This document shows, in pieces, positions 23,930 through 33,108 of a stretch of 47,627 nt of DNA (the first letter of the stretch is position 1; each line of letters starts with the position of its first letter). The notes beneath the pieces were generated by a model, which was not told the DNA's origin, did no database searches, and was given only the letters and a program-made list of their open reading frames with translations. The position numbers and the translations under genes were made by a program. Source of the stretch: Metalysinibacillus saudimassiliensis. GTDB lineage: Bacteria; Bacillota; Bacilli; Bacillales_A; Planococcaceae. The stretch lies in contig LN483079.1 in assembly GCA_000935965.1 (NCBI GenBank), positions 1-47,627 on the forward strand, written 5' to 3'.

Positions 23930-24631
23930 ATGGAAAATACACACTTAAACCAAGAGGTTGCCGCAGGGCAAGCTTTTTTTAATGCAGAAAAAGAACAAAT
24001 GGATCAACTAATGGAAAAATCGAAAGAACAAATGGACCAACTAACAGAAAAATCGAAAGAATTAGCTGAAACTACGCAAATGAGTGCTGCAGAAGCGGCT
24101 TCGGTAGTAACTTCGCTTGCACAAAAGGCAAACGAACTACCACCAGAAGTGCAAGCACAGCTGGATGAACTAGCGGCTATTAAAGCGACGCAAGCAGTTA
24201 AAGATGAAGTTGAGGAATTTGAAGAAGCTTTAGCGCAAGTGAATGAAATTTCACCAGAAGTGCAAGCACAGCTGGATGAACTAGCGGCTATTAAAGCGGC
24301 TGAAGAAGACAAGAAGAACGCGCTAGAAAAAGACCCTAACTATGTAAAGCTATCTAAACCTTATGCGTTTGAGGGTAAAGTCTACGAAGGTATTAAATTA
24401 GACTTTGACGAAATGACTGGTGCTGACATTTTAGAAGCTGAAGAAGAATTTACTCAGACAAAAACCCAAACAGCAGCACAAACGCCGTTAAAAGAATTAT
24501 CAAAAGGCTATCTTGCATTCTTTGCTGCACGAGCTTGTGCTCAACCAGTAGATTTTATTTTAGGATTAGATGGCAAGTCATTCGCAAAAATCACGCGTAA
24601 AGCGCAAAATTTTTTGCTAACGGAGGACTAA
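23930..24631 (+). CDS. Tail assembly chaperone (gpE-like, zero-frame product)
   Basis: 233 residues. The N-terminal half is Gln/Glu-rich coiled coil and contains internal duplications: two copies of the PEVQAQLDELAAIKA block (encoded around 24135-24187 and 24249-24301) and a doubled KEQMDQL unit. The C-terminal half (YVKLSKPYAFEGKVYEGIKLDFDEMTG) is the chaperone core typical of the gene before the tape measure. A canonical A AAT TTT slippery heptamer lies four codons before its stop-proximal end (24607-24613), giving a longer product. Confidence 0.85.
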   Translation: MENTHLNQEVAAGQAFFNAEKEQMDQLMEKSKEQMDQLTEKSKELAETTQMSAAEAASVVTSLAQKANELPPEVQAQLDELAAIKATQAVKDEVEEFEEALAQVNEISPEVQAQLDELAAIKAAEEDKKNALEKDPNYVKLSKPYAFEGKVYEGIKLDFDEMTGADILEAEEEFTQTKTQTAAQTPLKELSKGYLAFFAARACAQPVDFILGLDGKSFAKITRKAQNFLLTED

Positions 24632-24807
24632 AAACAGAGCCAGGTAAAACCATTAGAAAATTAACATTATATTGTGCAGAGGCGACTAAAAGTGAGGTCG
24701 CCTTTTTCTTATCTTTAAAATTGCACAGTTTTAATAGTTGGCTAGTGGATATATCAGATCGCATTAAAGAAAAAAATGAAGCAATGAACAAGAAAAGAGG
24801 TGGTTAA
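24607..24807 (+). CDS. -1 frameshift extension of the tail assembly chaperone (E')
   Basis: The slippery sequence A AAT TTT (24607-24613) re-pairs as AAA TTT in the -1 frame. From 24613 that frame is open for 64 codons to TAA 24805-24807, with no start codon of its own, giving a 292-residue fusion. The extension contains TIRKLTLYCAEATKSEVAFF and a basic C terminus. P2 E/E' and lambda G/GT use the same trick to recruit tape measure and tube proteins. A 7-bp hairpin, AGGCGAC with GTCGCCT, lies about 70 nt downstream. Confidence 0.88.
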   Translation, partial: KFFANGGLKTEPGKTIRKLTLYCAEATKSEVAFFLSLKLHSFNSWLVDISDRIKEKNEAMNKKRGG

Positions 24808-27800
24808 TTGGCCACTAATTTTAAGATTGCGTTTGAATTAGGCGCACAGTTAACATCTTCTTTCCGTTCAGCGTTTTCTCAGGCTAACCAAGAAATGTCC
24901 AACCTCTTAAACGTCAGCAAAAAAATGACGTCTATGGGCACCAACATGACGATGGGAGTTACAGCTCCTTTAGTCGGTATGGGCGCTATGGCAGTTAAGA
25001 CTTTTGCAGGCTTTGATGATTCCATGCGCAACGTACAGGCTGTTTCTGGCGCAACTGGCGAAGAGTTTCAACAATTAACTCAACTCGCTAAAGATTTAGG
25101 GGCATCTACAGCGTGGTCTGCATCGCAAAGTGCTGATGCCATGGGATATTTAGCATTAGCTGGATGGGACACTAACCAAATCATGGAGGCGACACCAGGA
25201 CTATTAAACTTAGCAAGTGCGGCGAGTATGGATTTAGCAGGCGCTGCTGATATTGTGTCTGACGTAATGTCGGCTTTTGGTATGTCTGCAGATCAAGCTG
25301 GACAAGCTGCTGATATGTTCGCGGCAACGTCTAGTAAATCAAACACTGACGTAGCACAACTTGGTGAAGGTTTGAAATACGCTGGTGCGGCGGCCGCGGC
25401 AGCTGGTATGGACTTAGCACAAACTAATGCTGTACTAGGTGTGTTTGCAGACTCTGGTATTAAAGGGTCTATGGCAGGTACTACGATGGTATCGATGCTA
25501 AGGGACTTAAAAAACAATGCCAAAGACGGTAAATTAGCCGTTGGCGAAACAACTATTGCGCTATATGACCAGGCAGGTAATATGCGTGATTTAGGTACAG
25601 TTATGGGCGACGTAGAAAAAGCGACGAAAGGCATGACGACACAACAACGTGATGCCGCATTAGGCGCTCTTTTTGGCACAGAAGCAATGAAGGGCGCTAA
25701 CATTATGCTCGCCACAGGCTCCGAAAGGTACAACGAGCTAGAAGAAGCCATAAGGAACAGTGAGGGCACTGCTCAAAACATGGCAGAAATAATGGAGGGC
25801 GGTATCGGCGGCGCGATACGGTCTCTGTTAAGTGCGTTGGAATCGTTAGCTATTTCTTTCGGAGAGACATTAGCACCGTATATTAAGTCGGCTGCAGAAG
25901 TAATTGGTAACTTTGCTCGCGCAATTTCTTCGCTACCCAACTCTGTACGATTAGTTATTGTTGTTTTTGGCATGCTATTGGCGGCTGTTGGGCCAACGTT
26001 AATATTGATGGGGTTACTTATCAAAAATACCGTAACCGTCATTGCAGCCTTTAAAGCAGCCAGGACAGTTATTGCATCTTTAACGATAGGTACTCGCGTT
26101 TTTAATGCCGTACAAGCAACGTCTATCATGCTAATGAGCGCATCGCGAGCGGCTATGTACGCTTATCGATTCTCAGGTGGCGGATTACGTGGTGTAATCA
26201 TGGGCATATCTGCAGCATTACAAGTCATGAATTTAGCTTTTTTAGCTAATCCTTACTTTATAGCAGCTGCAGGCTTAACTGTTTTGGTATTAGCTTTTTA
26301 TAAAGCGTGGAAGAGCTCTGAAACATTCCGCACAATTGTCACAAGTAGTGTGGATGCCGCTAAAAATGCGGTTATGATGTTTGCTCAGTATCTGCAGGGT
26401 ATTGGCTCTAATTTATGGAGCGGTTTAATTAGCAGTACAAAAAATATAGGTAACATCATCAGTTCCTCCATGAAAAACCTTGGACCTGGTATTTGGAATG
26501 GGCTAATCGAAAGTACGAAAGACATAGGTAATCTTATTGGTGCATCCATGAAAAACCTTGGGTCTGGAATGTGGAGTGGATTAGTTAATAGCACTACGGG
26601 TGTAGGTATATTAATAGGAGCGGCAATGCAAAGTGAATTTGCTGAAGCGGCCAAACGAGCGATAAGTGCATTTGTAAATTCTGTGCAAGTCGGTTTATCT
26701 ACATTGCCTGGGATAATATCTATGATTGCTCCGACAATTGCGACGATAGGATTATCATTTTTAGGTATTAGCGGACCAATAGGTATAGTTATCGGTGGCG
26801 TACTGAGTTTAATAGGTTTTATTTATAGGTTATCTCAAACAAACGAGACTGTAGCTAACGCTATTTCAAGCGCATGGTCAGCTGTATCTACAGCGTTTGC
26901 GCCAGTAATGGAAATATTCTCAGAAGCAGCAGAACAAATAGCTAGTGAAGTAGGACCTGAGATAGAAAAAACAATGCAGGTCATTGCAGAAAGTGTGCAA
27001 GAACTAGGCCCACCTTTTGCAGAATTAGCACAAACTTTTGTTGAATTAGGTACTGTAATAGCTGGAATGTTTGCTAATAACTTTATGACAGTCATTGACC
27101 TCTGGTCAAATTTAGCAACGGCTGTTATTCCTATGCTTCTCCAAATATTGCCTGTAGTCTCGGAAGTGTTTACTACTGTATTAATGGCAATAGCAGATAT
27201 TGTTATGGCAGTTTTCCCGATAATTATTGAAGTAATTGCAAGCATTGTACCCATTATTATGGGCATTATAACGACTGTGTTACCAATATTATTAGAAGTG
27301 TTTACTACTGTATTAATAGCTATATCAAGTATTATCATGGCAGTTTTCCCGATAATTATTGAAGTAATTGCAAGCATCGTGCCTATTATCACCGAAATCA
27401 TCACAACGGTATTACCTATGCTGTTGGAAGTGTTTATGATGATTTTCCCGATGATACTCGAAGTAATTCAAGCAGTGTTACCGATTTTCCTAAGCTTACT
27501 AATGGCGATAGTAGAAATAGTTATGACTTTAGTGACTACTGCTTTACCAATGATACTTTCGGTAGTTCAAATGGTGTTCCCTGTAGTGCTAGGTATCATT
27601 CAGGCGATAATTCCTATTATCTTAGTAGTGCTACAAATGCTAGTATCTATTATCACAGGTATTGTAATCCCTGCAATTAACTCTATATTGGCAGTTGTTC
27701 AGGTAGTATTTCCATTTATACAGATGGTTATATCTAATGCCTTAGCCATCATAACGGGCGTATTACAAGCCGCTATGGCGCTGATACAAGGTGATTGGAG

Positions 27801-28428
27801 CGGTGCGTGGAATGCTATCAAAGGCATCGCAGAAAACATTATGAATAATATCATTTCGTTTTTTAGCGGCATTGATTTATTTAGTGTCGGGAAAGCGATT
27901 ATTGACGGACTTATCAACGGCATCAAGTCAATGGCTGGCGCTGTAGTAGGCGCTATATCTAGCATCGTACCTGCTCCATTGCGCGCAGCTGTAAGTGATG
28001 CTATTGGTGCGATACCAGGTTTCGCTGAAGGTGGAGTTGTAAGTGACCCTACGCTTGCTTGGGTTGGTGAGGGTGGAGACACAGAATCTATCATCCCTTG
28101 GAACAATAGCCAACGATCTAAAGATTTGTGGTTACAGACTGGTCGTGCTATTGGCATGTTAGGAGCAGGTGGTATGGGTGAATCTGCAAACGATGTATTA
28201 GAAGCAGAAAAAACACCGTCGTCAATGGATTTAATCAAAGGTACTAACACTACAAATAACTATGGTGGCGGTGGCACTGTCATCCACTTGGTACACAAAG
28301 GCAATACAGTATATGTGCAAGGCAATGATGATGCAGGTGAAGTGACACGGAAAATCGAAGAATCTGATGCAGCATTGTTAGAGCGCATTAAGCGTATTGT
28401 AGAAAATGAACGGAGAAAGGATTTGTAA
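24808..28428 (+). CDS. Tape measure protein
   Basis: 1206 residues from TTG 24808 (AGAGGTGG 5-6 nt upstream; no nearby ATG). The N-terminal 370 residues carry the TP901-type tape measure core (FAGFDDSMRNVQAVSGATGEE, TAWSASQSADAMGYLALAGW). The middle has strong hydrophobic stretches, including a tandem repeat at about 785-920. The C terminus has the glycine-rich GFAEGGVVSDPTLAWVGEGG motif. It sets tail length and probably helps DNA cross the membrane. No lytic enzyme domain seen. Confidence 0.95.
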   Translation: MATNFKIAFELGAQLTSSFRSAFSQANQEMSNLLNVSKKMTSMGTNMTMGVTAPLVGMGAMAVKTFAGFDDSMRNVQAVSGATGEEFQQLTQLAKDLGASTAWSASQSADAMGYLALAGWDTNQIMEATPGLLNLASAASMDLAGAADIVSDVMSAFGMSADQAGQAADMFAATSSKSNTDVAQLGEGLKYAGAAAAAAGMDLAQTNAVLGVFADSGIKGSMAGTTMVSMLRDLKNNAKDGKLAVGETTIALYDQAGNMRDLGTVMGDVEKATKGMTTQQRDAALGALFGTEAMKGANIMLATGSERYNELEEAIRNSEGTAQNMAEIMEGGIGGAIRSLLSALESLAISFGETLAPYIKSAAEVIGNFARAISSLPNSVRLVIVVFGMLLAAVGPTLILMGLLIKNTVTVIAAFKAARTVIASLTIGTRVFNAVQATSIMLMSASRAAMYAYRFSGGGLRGVIMGISAALQVMNLAFLANPYFIAAAGLTVLVLAFYKAWKSSETFRTIVTSSVDAAKNAVMMFAQYLQGIGSNLWSGLISSTKNIGNIISSSMKNLGPGIWNGLIESTKDIGNLIGASMKNLGSGMWSGLVNSTTGVGILIGAAMQSEFAEAAKRAISAFVNSVQVGLSTLPGIISMIAPTIATIGLSFLGISGPIGIVIGGVLSLIGFIYRLSQTNETVANAISSAWSAVSTAFAPVMEIFSEAAEQIASEVGPEIEKTMQVIAESVQELGPPFAELAQTFVELGTVIAGMFANNFMTVIDLWSNLATAVIPMLLQILPVVSEVFTTVLMAIADIVMAVFPIIIEVIASIVPIIMGIITTVLPILLEVFTTVLIAISSIIMAVFPIIIEVIASIVPIITEIITTVLPMLLEVFMMIFPMILEVIQAVLPIFLSLLMAIVEIVMTLVTTALPMILSVVQMVFPVVLGIIQAIIPIILVVLQMLVSIITGIVIPAINSILAVVQVVFPFIQMVISNALAIITGVLQAAMALIQGDWSGAWNAIKGIAENIMNNIISFFSGIDLFSVGKAIIDGLINGIKSMAGAVVGAISSIVPAPLRAAVSDAIGAIPGFAEGGVVSDPTLAWVGEGGDTESIIPWNNSQRSKDLWLQTGRAIGMLGAGGMGESANDVLEAEKTPSSMDLIKGTNTTNNYGGGGTVIHLVHKGNTVYVQGNDDAGEVTRKIEESDAALLERIKRIVENERRKDL
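27163..27558 (+). repeat. 132-bp tandem repeat in the tape measure gene
   Basis: The word GAAGTGTTTA recurs at 27163, 27295 and 27427, a period of 132 bp or 44 codons, with long identical stretches between the first two units (for example TTTTCCCGATAATTATTGAA). The protein units are hydrophobic with 11-residue sub-repeats (four per unit). In-frame unit gain or loss would change tail length in steps. Confidence 0.85.
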
Positions 28429-28431
28429 AGA

Positions 28432-28635
28432 ATGAGAGTGTACAACACAATACAGGGCGACACGTGGGATATCATATCTCAAAAAGTTTATGGTCATTCT
28501 CTGGGCATGCAACACCTCATTCACGCCAACCTCGATTATATTGAGGTTGGTGTTTTCTCTGCGGGTATACAAATTATTGTACCTGCAGACGAAACAGCGA
28601 GGATAACTATAAACAGACCGCCGTGGTTTGAGTAG
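28432..28635 (+). CDS. LysM-domain tail protein (gpX-like)
   Basis: 67 residues from the second of two close start options. A LysM-like unit is seen: YNTIQGDTWDIISQKVYG, LGMQHLIHANLDY, FSAGIQIIVPA. P2 gpX and PBSX equivalents have this size and place, between tape measure and the gpD-like hub, and help attach tube and baseplate. Immediately follows the tape measure stop. Confidence 0.9.
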   Translation: MRVYNTIQGDTWDIISQKVYGHSLGMQHLIHANLDYIEVGVFSAGIQIIVPADETARITINRPPWFE

Positions 28636-28643
28636 GTGAAAAA

Positions 28644-29651
28644 ATGAAGGCAAGGCGAGTAAAAGTTGTAGCGATTTATAAGGGCAAGGATATTACCACG
28701 TCTTTAAGTGAGTATCTTACAGGTTTTAGTTTTGAAGATGAAGAAGGTACTGCAGATACGATACAAATTGATTTGCAGGACAGACACGGCAAGTGGCATG
28801 GCCCGTGGTTACCAACCAAACACGATGAGATTAGAGCGAGTATAGAAATTTTAAACGACACTCACGACGGATCTAAAGAAGTGCTGGATTGTGGCGTATT
28901 TTATGTTGATGATACTAGCTATAGTGGTCCTCCAGATAAAGTATCTATAAAAGCCATCGCCATACCTCTACCTGCAGGGGGAAAAGACGAAAAAAATTCT
29001 CGTGTTTGGGAAAATGTAATGATGTCACAAATGGCAGGCGATATTGCAGCAAGTGCTGGTCTTAAATTAATTTATGATGCACCAGACTACATGTATGATA
29101 GAGCCGTACAAGACCAAGAAACAGACTTATCATATATTAAAAAAAGGGCATTAAAAGAAGGTATTGCTATCAAGATAACGAGCGAATATTTAGTTTTGTA
29201 TGAGCAAAAAAAATACGAAAACAAAAAAGCTTTATTGTCTTTAAAAAGAGGAGTAGACGATATAAAAGACTACTCGTTTAAAGAGGATAGCAATGCTAAA
29301 GGTTATAAAAAAATAGAAATAACTTATTTTGATAACCAAAAAAAGAAGAATACAAAATATGTATACGAAGTACCAGGTGTAAGTGACGGTCCCACATTTA
29401 AAAGTAATGAGCGTGCTAAAAATTTAGCGGAAGCCAAACGCTTTGCCAATAACATTGCGCGCGAAAAAAATAAAAAAGTTAAAACAGGCAGCATTACACT
29501 CAAAGGCAACCCTAAATTACTAACTGGCTATACTGTACAGATCATAGGATTTGCTAAATTTGATGGGAAATATTTTATCGAAAAAACAAGCCATGATGTT
29601 ACAGGTGGCTACGATACAAAAATTTCGCTCAGGGAGGTGCTATCATATTGA
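28644..29651 (+). CDS. Baseplate hub protein, late control gpD-like
   Basis: 335 residues. Beta-rich N-terminal region with FSFEDEEGTADTIQIDLQDRHGKW, then LPAGGKDEKNSRVWENV and a middle domain DYMYDRAVQDQETDLSYIKKRA, matching the phage late control D family, which forms the hub at the tube end. It overlaps the spike gene by 4 nt. No lysozyme domain is attached. Confidence 0.88.
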   Translation: MKARRVKVVAIYKGKDITTSLSEYLTGFSFEDEEGTADTIQIDLQDRHGKWHGPWLPTKHDEIRASIEILNDTHDGSKEVLDCGVFYVDDTSYSGPPDKVSIKAIAIPLPAGGKDEKNSRVWENVMMSQMAGDIAASAGLKLIYDAPDYMYDRAVQDQETDLSYIKKRALKEGIAIKITSEYLVLYEQKKYENKKALLSLKRGVDDIKDYSFKEDSNAKGYKKIEITYFDNQKKKNTKYVYEVPGVSDGPTFKSNERAKNLAEAKRFANNIAREKNKKVKTGSITLKGNPKLLTGYTVQIIGFAKFDGKYFIEKTSHDVTGGYDTKISLREVLSY

Positions 29652-30064
29652 TTTTTGGAAACGAAGAAACACTTGAAGGTAAGACAGCGCCAATGTTGAG
29701 GACTGGTACTGTATCATCAGTAAATAAAGAAAAAGCAACCGTCAAGGTTTATTTTGAAGACCGCGACAATAGCACGAGTGGAGATTTACGTGTAGTTACA
29801 AAAAATACTATGCGCAAAAAATCATACTGGATGCCCGAAGTCGACGAACAAGTTTTATGTTTATTCGATCCGCGCGGTCAAGAAGAAGGTTATGTGATAG
29901 GTTCTTTTTATTCGGATGTTGATAAAAGTCCAGTGGAGCTAGATAGTAGTAAAAAAGATACCTTGGGAATATGGTTTGACAAAAGAAATTATATTTATTT
30001 TGATGAGCAACGAAAGCAATTTGTAGTTGGCCATCAAAACCCAGTTAGGTGGGTAGATACATGA
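29648..30064 (+). CDS. Baseplate spike, gpV-like
   Basis: 138 residues from TTG 29648 (GGAGGTG upstream). OB-fold pattern TGTVSSVNKEKATVKVYFEDRD...WMPEVDEQVLCLFDPRGQEEGYVIGSFY, as in P2 gpV and other spikes. The C-terminal tip after residue 110 is short and contains DKRNYIYFDEQ. It pierces the outer surface at the start of infection. Confidence 0.85.
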   Translation: MIFGNEETLEGKTAPMLRTGTVSSVNKEKATVKVYFEDRDNSTSGDLRVVTKNTMRKKSYWMPEVDEQVLCLFDPRGQEEGYVIGSFYSDVDKSPVELDSSKKDTLGIWFDKRNYIYFDEQRKQFVVGHQNPVRWVDT

Positions 30065-30450
30065 TAGGTTCATTCGGTGACATCATATTTTCTGTATCAC
30101 GACAAACAGCAAAAACGCTAAAAGATTTAACTAGGGCGGAAGGTGGCAGATATGCTACTCATGACATACATCTTAAAAAGCCTAAACCCGAATTTCTTGG
30201 CCCTGGCCTCAGTAAATTAAGTTTTAAAATGGATTTTGATGCAAATTTAGGGGTTAACCCACGAAAAGAGACTGATAACCTTGTGCGCTTGCAGCGTGAC
30301 GGTCATTACAGTCTTTTTATTTTGGGTGGACGACGTATAGGGATGGGCTACTTTACGCTACAGTCAGTAAGTGTGGACTACAAGACTATCGATAATTTAG
30401 GTAATGTATTGTCTGCTACCGCTGACGTGACGTTGGAGGAGTATGTATGA
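30061..30450 (+). CDS. P2 gpU-like tail protein
   Basis: ATG 30061 shares ATGA-type overlap with the spike gene; 129 residues. MIGSFGDIIFSVSRQTAKTL and KPKPEFLGPGLSKLSFKM match the P2 gpU family (start with GD-x-F-x-V, then LE-x-P and L-FEI). In P2 it lies before gpD; here it lies after gpV, a rearranged order. Confidence 0.85.
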   Translation: MIGSFGDIIFSVSRQTAKTLKDLTRAEGGRYATHDIHLKKPKPEFLGPGLSKLSFKMDFDANLGVNPRKETDNLVRLQRDGHYSLFILGGRRIGMGYFTLQSVSVDYKTIDNLGNVLSATADVTLEEYV

Positions 30451-30773
30451 TTGATAATCGAGAATATCTCGTTACATTAAATCCTAAAGAAATAGATTTT
30501 TTACCTGGGAATGTAATCGTCGAAGTATTGCAAAATGTATACACTATATTAGCTACTGCTAAATACTCAGTGCCTTTATTTAGAGAATTTGGCACAAGTG
30601 CATCTTATTTGGATGAGCCACACGCAGTAGCTCGTATGCGCCACACGAAAGAAATTATCGAGATTGTGGAACAATACGAGCCGCGCGTGATTGTCACTGA
30701 AGTAAAATATTACAGTGACGAAAAAGACGGAAAAATATACCCTGCTGTAAAAGTACAATTAAGGGGGGAATAA
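30447..30773 (+). CDS. Baseplate wedge protein, gp25/gpW-like
   Basis: 108 residues, ATGA overlap with the gpU-like gene. NVYTILATAKYSVPLFREFGTS followed by VARMRHTKEIIEIVEQYEPRV is the lysozyme-like gp25 fold pattern, with the conserved E-P-R motif near residue 85. It links hub and wedges of the baseplate. Confidence 0.9.
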   Translation: MIDNREYLVTLNPKEIDFLPGNVIVEVLQNVYTILATAKYSVPLFREFGTSASYLDEPHAVARMRHTKEIIEIVEQYEPRVIVTEVKYYSDEKDGKIYPAVKVQLRGE

Positions 30774-30774
30774 T

Positions 30775-31884
30775 ATGTTTCAATTGCCTGAAGTTAATTT
30801 TTTAGAAACTGACCCGCAGTTTTATATTGATGAGCAAGTGCGCGAATATGAGACCATAGCCAAACGTAAACTAGCTGTAGCAGACCCTATTTACTTGTTA
30901 TTTAAAGCGGTGGCGTATAGTCGTACTAAACATGCCATCCGTACCAATGACGCACTCAAACAACAATTATTATGGTATTCACGCGGTGCAAAATTAGATC
31001 ATAAAGGTAATCAATGGGACACACCGCGTATCGGTGGTGATAAAGCAAGAGTTACAATGCGCTTTTTGCTTGAATCAGAGCGCATAGGAGTGGCGTATAT
31101 TAAAAAAGGTACACTTGTTACACCTAATGGCGATTTGCTGTTTACGACGCTACAGGACGCTGTAGCAAGTGATGACCACAGTTACATTGACGTATTAGCA
31201 GAATGTAACGTCATTGGGGAAATAGGCAACGGATTTGCACCTGGTGACATTGCTGAGCTACTTAATCCAATCAAATATGTAAAGGGCTGCGTAAATGTTA
31301 CAACGTCTGCAGGTGGTACAGAAATCGAAGCGGACGAAGCTTACATGAAACGTATACAAGCCGCACCAGAAAAAATGAGTACAGCAGGCTCCGAAGAGGG
31401 TTACAAATTTTATACTTATGCTGCATCACCTTTGATTTCTGATGTAGATCCATACACGCCCATCCCTGGTTATGTCGATGTCCGTTTTTTATTGAAAAAT
31501 GGAGAAATACCAGGAGAAGAAATGATTGAAAAGGTACAAACTGCTCTGAGTGATAAAAGAGTACGCCCTTTAACAGACAAATTGACGGTCTCAGGACCTA
31601 AAATTATTGAATATGCTATCGAAGGTAAATATTATATCTCTCGGAGCAAAGCAGATATAGATGCTGTTAAAAATAAAATAGAAAAAGCTAAGGTAGAGTT
31701 TATTACCTGGCAAAGTGAAAAGATGGGCAGAGATATCAACCCTTCGAAGTTGGTGGAAATGTGCGTTGGCGCAGGAGCGAAAAGATTAGATTTAACGTCC
31801 CCAATTTTCACTGTCATTGAGCGTGGCCAAGTCGCCAAAATCAATGTGAATAATTTGGAGTTTGGTGGTATTGAGGATGATTGA
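30775..31884 (+). CDS. Baseplate wedge protein gpJ-like
   Basis: 369 residues with GGGGGAA upstream. LPEVNFLETDPQFYIDEQVR at the N terminus, LLWYSRGAKLDHKGNQWDTPR, the central domain ESERIGVAYIKKGTLVTPNGDLLF and SPLISDVDPYTPIPGYVDVRFL match the baseplate J family. Starts 1 nt after gp25-like and ends 8 nt inside the gpI-like gene. Confidence 0.92.
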   Translation: MFQLPEVNFLETDPQFYIDEQVREYETIAKRKLAVADPIYLLFKAVAYSRTKHAIRTNDALKQQLLWYSRGAKLDHKGNQWDTPRIGGDKARVTMRFLLESERIGVAYIKKGTLVTPNGDLLFTTLQDAVASDDHSYIDVLAECNVIGEIGNGFAPGDIAELLNPIKYVKGCVNVTTSAGGTEIEADEAYMKRIQAAPEKMSTAGSEEGYKFYTYAASPLISDVDPYTPIPGYVDVRFLLKNGEIPGEEMIEKVQTALSDKRVRPLTDKLTVSGPKIIEYAIEGKYYISRSKADIDAVKNKIEKAKVEFITWQSEKMGRDINPSKLVEMCVGAGAKRLDLTSPIFTVIERGQVAKINVNNLEFGGIEDD

Positions 31885-32746
31885 CTCTAAAAATCAACAT
31901 TTGTTGGATGTCGTACCTCAAAACTTAGCACGTGGAAAAAGTGCCTACAATGTAATTAAAGCCATTGGAAATCAAGAAGCCGAAATATTTTTAAAAGTTG
32001 ATAAATCTATCTTAGATGAGGATTTAGAACATCAACCAGATGAAGTGATTTGGCATCTATTGTGGGAAAATCACCTAATCAAACCAAACGAAGGGCTTAC
32101 GTTAACTAAAAATAAAAAAGAACGCATCGAACTTATTGCGTCATCTGTCGAGTTGCATCGGTACAAGGGGACGCCACACGCTATAGAGGTGGCATTAGAT
32201 GTCGTAGGCCTAAAAGGAAAAAGTGAAGAGTGGTATCGATATAATGGCGAACCTTATCATTTTTGGGTGGAACTCAAAATGAAACAAAAGGTCAACGACT
32301 TAACGCTAATAAGAGACATGATTATGGAGTATAAAAACGTACGATCTTGGTTCGATGGTTTTGTTATTTTGGCTTTAGACCAAGGCTTTTTGATTTGGGA
32401 TGACAGCTATAGTTATCCCGTCTATTACAAAGAATGTAATGATTTTTGGGGCAATGCTAAAACGATAAACCAGGAAGTTTGTGGCGTTGTGCAAGTTGAC
32501 GACAGTTATAGTTACCCTGTTTATTACGATGACATTAACACAACACATATTAAGTATGTGAATACAGGTGTCACACAGATTGAAAATGACAGTTACAGTT
32601 ACCCTATACATTACGCAGAGTGCGGGGTATTAAGCACGCCAGACACAAAGAGTGTGCAGTTTGATGATAATGTGAAAATAAATTTTGAAGCATATGATTA
32701 CGAGGTATCGTACCAGGAGTGCGGTGACTTCGAAGCGGGAGAGTGA
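31877..32746 (+). CDS. gpI-like tail protein with repeated C-terminal extension
   Basis: Start at ATG 31877; 289 residues. Residues 1-170 match the P2 gpI family (LLDVVPQNLARGKSAYNVIK, EVIWHLLWENHL, SVELHRYKGTPHAIEVAL). Residues about 175-289 are an extension with three near-identical beads carrying DSYSYPVYY or DSYSYPIHY (DNA at about 32399, 32498 and 32585) and a worn fourth (YDYEVSYQECG). It joins tail fibre to baseplate; the beads may be an attachment stalk. Confidence 0.85.
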   Translation: MIDSKNQHLLDVVPQNLARGKSAYNVIKAIGNQEAEIFLKVDKSILDEDLEHQPDEVIWHLLWENHLIKPNEGLTLTKNKKERIELIASSVELHRYKGTPHAIEVALDVVGLKGKSEEWYRYNGEPYHFWVELKMKQKVNDLTLIRDMIMEYKNVRSWFDGFVILALDQGFLIWDDSYSYPVYYKECNDFWGNAKTINQEVCGVVQVDDSYSYPVYYDDINTTHIKYVNTGVTQIENDSYSYPIHYAECGVLSTPDTKSVQFDDNVKINFEAYDYEVSYQECGDFEAGE

Positions 32747-32751
32747 AGTAA

Positions 32752-33108
32752 ATGGAAGGTGTAAAAAACAGTGAAGAAATAAAAGATTGGGCATGGGCTA
32801 TTATGCCGTTTTACACTAATGTCATGCGCAACATGGCATCTAGTATAGCTAAAGATGCTGTAGTTACTGTAAACGGAGAAGACTATGTGTACCCTATTGC
32901 CAAAACTGTTATGGAGGATACATTCTTTAAGCACTACATCGAAATAGAAGACGAGCCAATCGGCAATATCGAAAAAATAATTCTGCGAAACGAAAATGAA
33001 ATACCATTAGCTACAGGTGTTGGTCTTATCGAAAAAGATGACGAAGGATGGCACTTGGCATTTAAAATATATTTCGAAGAAAAGGTGATGGCAAATGACG
33101 GACAGTAA
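32752..33108 (+). CDS. Unknown tail-module protein
   Basis: 118 residues between gpI and the diversity-generating retroelement. NSEEIKDWAWAIMPFYTNVMRNMASSIAKD at the N terminus, then beta-rich DAVVTVNGEDYVYPIAK and EKIILRNENEIPLATG. Likely a short tail-fibre adaptor by position. No family recognised. Confidence 0.6.
   Translation: MEGVKNSEEIKDWAWAIMPFYTNVMRNMASSIAKDAVVTVNGEDYVYPIAKTVMEDTFFKHYIEIEDEPIGNIEKIILRNENEIPLATGVGLIEKDDEGWHLAFKIYFEEKVMANDGQ

Noticed and set aside
25293..25769. 158-codon minus-strand frame
   Set aside because: Antisense shadow of the tape measure N-terminal domain; alanine/serine-rich with no motif.
26835..27404. 189-codon open frame on the minus strand
   Set aside because: Mirror of the hydrophobic repeats of the tape measure gene; low-complexity Ile/Met/Thr composition and no ribosome site.
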